The notes beneath the pieces are model-generated. The model saw nothing but the letters and a program-made list of their open reading frames with translations. It searched no databases and was not told the DNA's origin. Position numbers and translations under genes: made by a program. A DNA stretch of 5,555 nt from Nitrospiraceae bacterium (GTDB lineage Bacteria; Nitrospirota; Nitrospiria; Nitrospirales; UBA8639). Position 1 is the first letter of the stretch. Every line of letters begins with the position of its first letter. The stretch is from contig DOFS01000037.1 in assembly GCA_003523945.1 (NCBI GenBank), positions 1 through 5,555 of the forward strand, in the 5' to 3' direction. This document shows positions 1 through 5,335 of the stretch, one piece after another.

Positions 1-177
1 TAAGTTGTGGGGTATGTCTTAAAGGTGGTCTCACTTTCAAGAGGGGCAGTATAAACTGTTCCACCAAACTAATTTCTGAAAGCAAATTTAAGTCAAGTTT
101 CGTTCAATGACTGGGCCACCATTTTCAACTATTTTGGGCAAGAGTGAAACAATATTTTTCGGGAATAAACTCCTTAA
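1..177. other. Non-coding tail downstream of asnB, no gene seen
   Basis: No ORF of convincing length or composition is present on either strand, and no GC-rich hairpin followed by a U-run is visible for the minus-strand operon that ends at 178. Two short signals occur. An AAGGAG motif (minus strand, 170-175) has no usable start codon after it. A stem-loop-capable segment lies at 43-62. The first 60 bases have the look of an IS terminus (an AGGGGCAGT core), but no transposase is attached inside the window, so this is only a suspicion. Confidence 0.6.
43..62 (+). other. Small inverted repeat, possible RNA hairpin
   Basis: GGGGCAGT (43-50), a four-base loop ATAA, then ACTGTTCC (55-62) can pair over eight positions if two G-U pairs are allowed when read as plus-strand RNA. 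In minus-strand RNA the two wobble positions become A-C mismatches, so it is a poor terminator for the asnB operon. No U-tract follows on either side. It may instead be part of a degraded IS end. The function is unknown. Confidence 0.3.
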
Positions 178-2064
178 TTAGGGTTGCATGTCAAACATTT
201 CAAGCCATCGATCAAAGATAAACATGCGGAATAAGGCCTGACCTGACTCATCATTCGCCTTTCCATCCAGCATTTTCACTAAAAAACTTTGTGCATGATC
301 ATGTTGGACATAATCCCAGATTGGCCGATTTTTTTTAAATAATTTTTCCATCTCTTCCCGCAGAGGGCCACAAAGCCAATCATCCTGAGGAGCTGCAAAA
401 CCGATTTTATCACGTCGATGACGAATTTTTTTTGGCAATTCCTTATCCAAGCCTAGCCTAAGGGGCTGCTTTGTCCAGCCACAGCTATACAAGGTCGAGG
501 GCTCAAAGGACAAACATAATTCAATCAGCTGATGATCAAGGAAAGGATATCGGCCCTCAACGGAGAATGCCATTGAATTCCGATCGTCCCACTTAAGCAA
601 CCGCGGCAAAAACATGTTCCGAATTTCGTGAACTCTCCGGGTATGAGCATCCATGACCATGATGTCTTGCAGATGTTGTGGAGTAAGTTCCGATAAACTA
701 TTGCGGAGGTGGAGGGTCTTTTTGTTTTGTGAACAATATCGCCGAAACATTACTGGTATTTGTTTCATCAGATTAGGATTACCCTTACCGAGACAGGCTC
801 CCAAAAAGTGACTAGCCAGATCCAGTAGACGACCCTGCCGCCAGAGATCGCGCAGGTGTAAGAAATATGTTTGCCAATATCCAGAAAAAATCTCATCCCC
901 GCCTTGTCCATTCAATGTAACGGGAACCCCAGCTTCATGGGTAAGTCGAGCAATACAATAACCAGAATACATGGAAAGATTACCTACAGGCTCATCATGT
1001 ATCCATATGAATCGATCCAGATCTTCGAGAAATTCACGGGGGTCAGGAGTTGAAAAGTGAGGCAAGGCATGAATATTCGTCAAAACAGCATCGACGTATT
1101 GTCGTTCATCAAATTTATGCTCAGGAAAGGTGGCCGTAAATGTATGAAGCGGAACCTCATGAGAATTGTTTATTGCACTGACAAGCACAGCAATGGAACT
1201 TGAATCTAAGCCACCGCTTAATGCACAACCAACAGGCACATCACTCCGTAAGTGAATTCGGACAGATTCTTTAAGTTTGTCCGAGAAGAGTTCTGCTGCT
1301 TCATTTGAACTTTTAACAACAACCTGAACCCTTTCGGGATTCCAATAACTCTCAGGAGAGGAAATTTTCAGCCCATCCAGAGCAATTCTTATCCAAGTCC
1401 CACCAGGCACAGGACGGACATCACAAAAGAAACTTCGATTCGAATCTTCATAGCCGGTTTGGAGATACAACGTTGAGGCCATAGGATCTATTTTTGGGTT
1501 AAACCCGGGGATACGCAGAAACTGTTTAATCTCTGAGGCAATGGCAATTAACCCCGATCCTTCCCATAGGTAAAGTGGTTTAATTCCTAGTCGGTCACGG
1601 CAGAGAATTACTTCATTTCGATGAGAGTCAAAAATTAAAAGCCCCCACATTCCTCGAAAGTAGGCAAAACAGTCAGTGCCCCACTCGGAGTATGCAGCAA
1701 GAATTACTTCGGTGTCTGTTGAAGACTGAAAGTTGTGGCCAAGACGCTTTAGTTCTGCTCGAATTTCAATAAAATTAAAGACTTCACCGTTGTAAACAAT
1801 CCAGAATCTTTTTCCATAAACCATCGGTTGATGCCCAGCGGTGCTCAAATCGAAGATCGAAAGCCTCCGGTGGCCAAGACCTATTTCCCATGCTGACTCC
1901 CCTTGGTCCCCTTCCCACTCAGAATAGATTGGCCCAAAACGCCTATAAAATTTACTGCCCCGATCATCTGGACCACGGTAACTAACTTCGTCCCGCATGG
2001 CATTTAATATTTCAGTCGAACAATTGACAGCACGCAACTTTAAAATTGCAGCTACTCCACACAT
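178..2064 (-). CDS. asnB: Asparagine synthetase (glutamine-hydrolysing) / AsnB-family amidotransferase
   Basis: This 628-residue cytoplasmic enzyme has both AsnB domains intact. The N-terminal class II glutaminase starts with Cys2, the nucleophile exposed after Met removal, followed by RGPDD (30-34), GHRRLS (64-69), YNGE (91-94) and STDTEV (115-120). The C-terminal synthetase domain carries the ATP-binding PP-loop SGGLDSS (283-289), HDEP (356-359), NGQGGDE (385-391) and the RNSMAFSVEGRYPFLD stretch (495-510). The family hydrolyses glutamine, channels ammonia, and amidates an adenylated carboxylate, classically aspartate to asparagine. Length is within the normal range for AsnB-type proteins. 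The ATG at 2064 is fixed by Cys2 and by a GAGGT Shine-Dalgarno site six bases upstream, inside the end of the glycosyltransferase gene. Location next to a glycosyltransferase suggests a paralogue that amidates a uronic-acid sugar or other precursor of a surface polysaccharide. That substrate is inference; plain asparagine synthesis is equally compatible with the sequence. Confidence 0.93.
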   Translation of the reverse strand: MCGVAAILKLRAVNCSTEILNAMRDEVSYRGPDDRGSKFYRRFGPIYSEWEGDQGESAWEIGLGHRRLSIFDLSTAGHQPMVYGKRFWIVYNGEVFNFIEIRAELKRLGHNFQSSTDTEVILAAYSEWGTDCFAYFRGMWGLLIFDSHRNEVILCRDRLGIKPLYLWEGSGLIAIASEIKQFLRIPGFNPKIDPMASTLYLQTGYEDSNRSFFCDVRPVPGGTWIRIALDGLKISSPESYWNPERVQVVVKSSNEAAELFSDKLKESVRIHLRSDVPVGCALSGGLDSSSIAVLVSAINNSHEVPLHTFTATFPEHKFDERQYVDAVLTNIHALPHFSTPDPREFLEDLDRFIWIHDEPVGNLSMYSGYCIARLTHEAGVPVTLNGQGGDEIFSGYWQTYFLHLRDLWRQGRLLDLASHFLGACLGKGNPNLMKQIPVMFRRYCSQNKKTLHLRNSLSELTPQHLQDIMVMDAHTRRVHEIRNMFLPRLLKWDDRNSMAFSVEGRYPFLDHQLIELCLSFEPSTLYSCGWTKQPLRLGLDKELPKKIRHRRDKIGFAAPQDDWLCGPLREEMEKLFKKNRPIWDYVQHDHAQSFLVKMLDGKANDESGQALFRMFIFDRWLEMFDMQP

Positions 2065-2065
2065 T

Positions 2066-3097
2066 TCACAACCTCATATTATCTTTCTGAACATTCTCAT
2101 AAATTTGGATTAAACGACCTGCAACATTTTCAACAGTTAATCCCTGCGAAATAAGTTGCTCACGACCGTTAGAACGAACACCTGCAAGAACGACTTTTTG
2201 GATGGCCACTGAGAGTGCTTGAGGGTCATAGGGTTCAATATATCCTGGATTTGTCTTGGAAAGTCTTTGGGCCACATCACCGCATGGGACGGAGACAACA
2301 GGCAGATTACATGACATAGCTTCCTTGACAATGTTGGGTGATCCTTCATGCAGGGATGTAACAAGGAGACAATCTGCCGCATTCAACATCAGCATTACCT
2401 CCTCAGAAGTTACCTTTGATAGGAAGTATAAAGAAACATTGGAAATGGTCTGACTAAGGGTTTCAATGGTTTTACGGGCGAGAGTCAGATTTTTTCGTAT
2501 TTGATCTTCACCGTGACTGGAATTGAACAGTACGATTTTCCCCTTTTGTGGCCAATTAAGTTTGGCGCGAGCTTCACATTGATCTATAGGGCGGAAGAAA
2601 CCTACATCGACCCCATTCGGAAGAATAATTGCCTTAGTTTTCAGGTTATCTGGCAGAGCTTGAAAAAGATTATAACTCTTAACGATAATGGCATTGGCCC
2701 CTCTGGCAGCCCAAAGTCCAATAAATCTGCCGGCTCTTGAACGCCATCGCCAGCCTAGGCCTGGAGCGGGCGTCCCCAAAAGATCGTCCCCACAAAACGA
2801 TACCACCAGCGGGAGTTTCCCCCGAATAAAATAGCTGATGGCGGCTGTCATTGATCCATATTGGGCATGAATTAGGCCAGGGCTCTCCAGAGCCACCTCA
2901 CTCCTTAACTTTCTAATATTTCGAACAATCCCTTTGATCGAGGTGCGATCATCCACCACTCCCATGAATATCTTCCATCCTGTTTTTTTAATCGACCTGG
3001 CCTGACTGTTCACAAATGTAAATACATTAGGAATTCCATTCTTCAAATTACTATTGGTTACCATAAACACCGAAGCATTAACAGTTTTCATTTTCAA
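2066..3097 (-). CDS. GT4-family glycosyltransferase (GT-B fold)
   Basis: This 343-residue protein reads as a complete retaining glycosyltransferase that would move a sugar from a nucleotide-sugar donor to a growing glycan, at the cytoplasmic face of the membrane. The N-terminal acceptor domain starts with a beta strand (VFMVTN, 10-15) and includes IHAQYG (76-81) and SFCGDD (100-105). The C-terminal donor domain shows the linker LPNGVD (159-164), an R-K-N motif (201-203) typical of phosphate contacts in GT4, and SLHEGSPNIVKEAM (248-261) containing the E-x7-E pair Glu251/Glu259. No signal peptide or strong membrane segment is seen. The called start is TTG at 3097, five bases after AAGGGG. An in-frame ATG at 3091 is the alternative, with an 11-base spacer. 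It is the first gene of a two-gene operon with asnB. The sugar and acceptor cannot be told from sequence. The frame is intact, unlike the broken IS genes just upstream. Confidence 0.88.
   Translation of the reverse strand: MKMKTVNASVFMVTNSNLKNGIPNVFTFVNSQARSIKKTGWKIFMGVVDDRTSIKGIVRNIRKLRSEVALESPGLIHAQYGSMTAAISYFIRGKLPLVVSFCGDDLLGTPAPGLGWRWRSRAGRFIGLWAARGANAIIVKSYNLFQALPDNLKTKAIILPNGVDVGFFRPIDQCEARAKLNWPQKGKIVLFNSSHGEDQIRKNLTLARKTIETLSQTISNVSLYFLSKVTSEEVMLMLNAADCLLVTSLHEGSPNIVKEAMSCNLPVVSVPCGDVAQRLSKTNPGYIEPYDPQALSVAIQKVVLAGVRSNGREQLISQGLTVENVAGRLIQIYENVQKDNMRL
2071..2075 (-). promoter_or_regulatory. Shine-Dalgarno site of asnB
   Basis: GAGGT on the minus strand lies six bases before the asnB ATG and inside the last codons of the glycosyltransferase gene. 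That gene's TGA is separated from the asnB ATG by a single A (TGA-A-ATG), so ribosomes ending on the first gene can readily restart on the second. This spacing supports co-transcription and translational coupling. Confidence 0.8.
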
Positions 3098-3100
3098 TAA

Positions 3101-3108
3101 GTCCCCTT
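3101..3108 (-). promoter_or_regulatory. Ribosome-binding site of the glycosyltransferase, at the IS boundary
   Basis: AAGGGGAC on the minus strand lies five bases (from the last G of AAGGGG) before the TTG at 3097 and 11 before the ATG at 3091. The spacing favours TTG; codon preference favours ATG. The motif overlaps the TAA stop (3107-3109) of the degraded transposase of element 3, so the ribosome-binding site appears to be built from the end of an insertion sequence. Confidence 0.55.
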
Positions 3109-3522
3109 ACCCTGCTCTTCTTTCACTTTCGTGGACGAGTTTGTTAAGAGTTTCTGCGATCCGTTCTGCATACACCCCCGGTGCCAAGCTCTTGGAAGGA
3201 ATACCTCTGGTGACGATTATAAAACCGTTCAAAGTAGTCAAAGATATTGCCCTGGGCTTCGATTCGAGCCCGATAGCGACGTCGATGGACTTGTTCGCGT
3301 TTCAATAACCCACAAAAAATTCGGCCACCGGGTTGTCATAACATTTTCCCACACCACTCTTGCTGCTAGCTCCCATGAGTGGATAAGAAGGTTTGAAACT
3401 CATGGGCGGGGACTTGTGTCCCACGATCTGAATCTAAGGCCACGGCCTCTGAGGTCGTCCATTGCCCCACCCCCATCCGAACGGCATGGATCACCAGGGC
3501 ACAATCTTGCTCGGGTTGCATC
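3107..3522 (-). pseudogene. IS3-family transposase orfB, C-terminal fragment (element 3)
   Basis: Reading the minus strand across three frameshifts recovers the second half of a DDE (rve) integrase core. From 3521 comes MQPEQDCALVIHAV, then LDSDRGTQV with the second catalytic Asp, ending at a TAG (3366-3368). After a shift comes GKCYDNPVAEFF with the catalytic Glu, ending at a TGA (3302-3304). A second shift gives LKREQVHRRRYR and FDYFERFYNRHQRYS. A third gives SLAPGVYAERIAETL, ending at TAA (3107-3109). The CYDN and LKxExVHRRRYR motifs are typical of the IS3/IS150-like branch and differ from elements 1 and 2. The fragment lacks the N-terminal half and cannot make active transposase. It lies immediately upstream of the glycosyltransferase. 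Confidence 0.85.
3216..3241 (-). promoter_or_regulatory. Possible outward promoter inside element 3
   Basis: On the minus strand a perfect TATAAT (3216-3221) lies about 120 bp upstream of the glycosyltransferase start and is preceded by TTGACT (3236-3241). The spacer is only 14 bases, short for a sigma-70 promoter. The TATAAT also falls on the Tyr-Asn codons of a conserved FYNRH transposase motif, so it may be chance. No better promoter is seen between the IS remnants and the operon. Confidence 0.25.
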
Positions 3523-3535
3523 TGTAAGCTTCCCC
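3521..3535 (+). repeat. Terminal inverted repeat of element 2, orfB end
   Basis: TCTGTAAGCTTCCCC is an exact reverse complement of 4709-4723. The IS proper probably begins at the TG (3523), and the two outer bases TC match by chance or by extension. Beyond the 15-bp core, the G at 3536 also pairs and a GACAG block (3543-3547) recurs at the same distance in the other end, giving an imperfect longer repeat. Confidence 0.85.
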
Positions 3536-3536
3536 G

Positions 3537-4398
3537 TCAAGCAGACAGTTGGACGGTAGAGTTTCCCAGCGTTGATTTCTGATAGAGACACGGGGCTGTT
3601 CCCTGTAGGGCGTCATGGGGTCGAAGTTCATTGTAAGTCCTTATCCAATGGGACGTGATATCCCGCAGGTCTTCCAAACTCCGAAACAGATAGAGATTGA
3701 GCACTTCATTCCGATCCGTGCGATTAAACCGCTCGATAAAGGCAATCTACGTGGGGCGGCCGGATTGAATGTGGTAAATCAACACGCGATTGGCCTTTCC
3801 TTAGTCTTGCAGGCTCTGCGCGAGGAACTCTGGACCGTTATCCAACCAGATCATACGCAGTATCTCTCGTGATTCCTTCAACCGGTCGAGGACCCGAATG
3901 ACCCGCTCGGCCCCCAGGGAGGTATCAATTTCAATCGCTAAGGCCTCCCGATTAAAGTCATCCATGATATTCAAGGTCCGAAACCGCCCGCCGTGGTACA
4001 GGGCATCGCTCTGAAATCGGCCGACCACACTTCGTTGGGTCCCGGAGGCACAAAGACCTGGAGGGAGGGCCGCCTCGGCAGTCGGCGTTTTTCCCCCGGC
4101 GCGGCTGATTGAGCCCCAATTGCCGATAGACCCGGTATATCCGCTTGTGATTCCACCGCTTGCCTAAGGCGTGGAGCCGATCGATATATTTCCACACGCC
4201 CCAGCAGGGGTGTGTCTCCACCAACTGATTCAGGGCGTCAATGATATACCCGTCATGAACCTGCCAATGGCGTGGATTCTGATAGTACGCCGACCAAGCG
4301 AACTTGACCGCGGCACACCCACGCATGATGGAAACCCCGTGGGTCGTCTGCATGGCATGCACGGCCTCCCGTTTCTCGGCCAGCGTTAGTGCTTTTTT
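3537..4398 (-). pseudogene. IS3-family transposase orfB (element 2), frameshifted with stops
   Basis: The reading starts near the frameshift run as KALTLAEKREAVHAMQ and continues with an HTH_21-like region (HPCWGVWKYIDRLHALGKRW, then KRIYRVYRQLGLNQ). Loss of one A near 4088-4092 shifts the frame to RRLPRRPSLQVF and PNEVWSADF, the first catalytic Asp. Loss of one base near 4014 shifts it again to SDALYHGGRFRTLNIMDDF and then WLDNGPEF, the second Asp. In-frame TAA (3801-3803) and TAG (3747-3749) interrupt the rve domain before IAFIERFNRT, which has the catalytic Glu. The frame then runs through RTYNELRPHDAL to the natural TGA at 3537-3539. All three catalytic acidic residues survive in the DNA, but the protein cannot be made whole. 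It is related to the IS407/IS3-type branch; the subgroup is tentative. Confidence 0.88.
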
Positions 4399-4651
4399 CG
4401 ATTAGATTCTTCAAGGCTCGATTCTCTAAGGCCAGATCGGCATACATCCGCTTGAGCTTCGAAAGTTCGCCCTCCATCTCCTTAAGCCGTTTCAGGTCAT
4501 AGGCTTCGAGTCCGCCATATTTGGCCTTCCAATTGTAGTACGTCGCCTCGCTGATCCCATGTTCCCGCTAGAGATCTTTGACCTTGATCCCGGCATCGGC
4601 TTGTTTCAGGATCCCAACAATCTGCGTTTCACTGAATCGTGTTCGTTTCAT
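4386..4651 (-). pseudogene. IS3-family orfA (element 2), interrupted by a TAG
   Basis: The DNA-binding subunit starts at ATG 4649-4651 behind a perfect AGGAGG. It begins MKRTRFSETQIVGILKQ and has the helix-turn-helix typical of orfA (roughly residues 5-45, including HGISEATYYNWKAKYGG), followed by a leucine-zipper-like helix (residues about 52-82, LKRLKEMEGELSKLKRMYA). Codon 28 is TAG (4568-4570) where the family usually has Cys. After EK (residues 85-86) the reading runs into an A6-G run. Restoring one A gives EKKH followed by TAA at 4386-4388, making the usual 88-residue product. As it stands only a 27-residue peptide would be made. Confidence 0.87.
4393..4399 (-). promoter_or_regulatory. 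Decayed programmed-frameshift run between orfA and orfB (element 2)
   Basis: IS3-family elements make OrfAB by a -1 ribosomal slip on an A-rich heptamer. The minus strand here reads CGAAAAAAGC, with six A. With seven A the zero frame would read GAA AAA AAG CAC TAA and contain a correctly phased A-AAA-AAG, and a -1 slip would enter orfB (KALTLAEKRE). With six A the phase is wrong and orfB lies in the +1 frame relative to orfA. The ancestral state is inferred. Confidence 0.55.
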
Positions 4652-4656
4652 GAGAA

Positions 4657-4662
4657 CCTCCT
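4657..4662 (-). promoter_or_regulatory. Shine-Dalgarno site of element 2 orfA
   Basis: A perfect AGGAGG on the minus strand lies five bases before ATG 4649-4651. It fixes the orfA start and excludes the longer upstream reading that runs across the IS end into element 1. Confidence 0.8.
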
Positions 4663-4708
4663 GGCGGCATTGTGCCAGAAAGCTCTTTTTCTTACCTGTC
4701 CTCGATTC

Positions 4709-4723
4709 GGGGAAGCTTACAGA
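4709..4723 (-). repeat. Terminal inverted repeat of element 2, orfA end
   Basis: GGGGAAGCTTACAGA on the plus strand is the exact reverse complement of 3521-3535. The presumed IS terminus is the CA ending at 4721. Together the two copies delimit element 2. Confidence 0.85.
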
Positions 4724-5335
4724 GGCACAGGAAACTGCTGGACGTTCAAGCACTCATCTCGCAAGCGCCCGTTAAATGATTAAAAAAAGCGTTTTCCATG
4801 GGTTTTCCAGACCGGATAAAGTCGAGCTGCACTCCACGCCGATAGGCTCAATCTTCCAGCGCACGTGATGGGAATTCTGTGCCATGATCTGCGCTAATCG
4901 ACCGTGGGCCAGGGTTCCCTTTCAACGCACGATTCGACCACCGTGAGAATCCGAAATGGGCGTCAGTCCGCCAGGGTATCATGGACAAAATCCATGCTCC
5001 AGCGCTCAGTCGGTCCCATGGAAGTGGGAGCTGGACCGCGATGCCACTCGATGGGTTTTCGTCTTCGTACTCGTATGCGTAGTTGGAGCCCTTCTAGGCG
5101 ATAGCGGCGACGAACGCGTTTCCAATTGACGAGCCACCCTTCGCGCCGCAAAAGGACCCAGATCCTCAGATAACCAAACCGCGGACGGGCATGAGCCAAA
5201 TCAAATCCGGAGGCGCAACGCCGATTGATCCTTGCCCCGATTACGTCGATACCAGGAGGAGCGCCCAAATCACCGAGAACCTCCGCTGAAACCACCGGAT
5301 TAATTCCCGGCGGCGAGCGGGCCTCAGACTTTTTT
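4724..5335 (-). pseudogene. IS3-family transposase orfB (element 1), multiply disrupted
   Basis: Pieces appear in order on the minus strand. SLRPARRRELIRWFQRRFSV is followed by a gap of roughly a dozen residues. Then come WYRRNRGKDQSALRLRI and, after a shift at about 5202, DLAHARPRFGY, VLLRREGWLVN and KRVRRRYRLEGL, an HTH_21-type region. WSMDFVHDTLAD carries the first catalytic Asp; a TGA (4963-4965) then replaces a conserved Gly before RPFRILTVV. After REP about 30 residues are missing before DHGTEFPSRALED, the second Asp. A TGA (4848-4850) stands where Trp is usual, followed by AYRRGVQLDFIRSGKPMENAF. The expected ESFNGR glutamate is lost by a small indel, and FNGRLRDECLNVQQF reappears in another frame before the break at 4724. 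The C-terminal tail of about 50-60 residues is absent. It is clearly inactive. Confidence 0.85.

Larger units (their letters stand above)
3095..3522 (-). mobile_element. Element 3: 3' remnant of an IS3-family insertion sequence
   Basis: Only the distal part of the element survives. Its transposase remnant ends in TAA at 3107-3109, and the terminal bases on the plus strand, TAAGTCCCC (3098-3106), resemble the TGTAAGCTTCCCC end of element 2 in sequence and in distance from the stop codon. The IS end is therefore placed near 3095-3098 by inference. The other boundary, at 3522, is the abrupt junction with element 2. The 5' half, including orfA and the first catalytic Asp region, is absent from the window. 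Confidence 0.65.
3523..4721 (-). mobile_element. Element 2: end-to-end but inactivated IS3-family insertion sequence
   Basis: The 1199-bp element is bounded by inverted repeats starting TG and ending CA, as usual for IS3-family elements, and contains orfA and orfB on the minus strand in the normal order. The length is normal for the family. Its orfB stop sits one base inside the repeat at the left end. It carries three in-frame stops and three one-base frameshifts. No direct target duplication is seen: the left flank reads GCATC and the right flank GAGGC. Its neighbours are remnants of two different transposases rather than halves of one gene. Confidence 0.85.

Noticed and set aside
178..2064. 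Beta-lactam synthetase or other specialised AsnB relative
   Set aside because: Cys2 and the full glutaminase motif set are intact, whereas beta-lactam synthetases lack a working glutaminase. Neighbouring genes give no antibiotic context.
3131..3559. 142-codon open frame on the plus strand
   Set aside because: It is the antisense shadow of element 3 orfB and the end of element 2. Its minus strand shows conserved DDE motifs, while the plus-strand product has no recognisable features.
3400..3591. 63-codon minus-strand frame crossing the element 2/3 junction
   Set aside because: It is out of frame with both transposases, whose motifs are found in the other minus-strand frames.
4253..4477. 74-codon minus-strand frame as an independent small protein
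   Set aside because: It is the second half of element 2 orfA after its TAG, running past the natural stop because of the one-base loss in the A-run.
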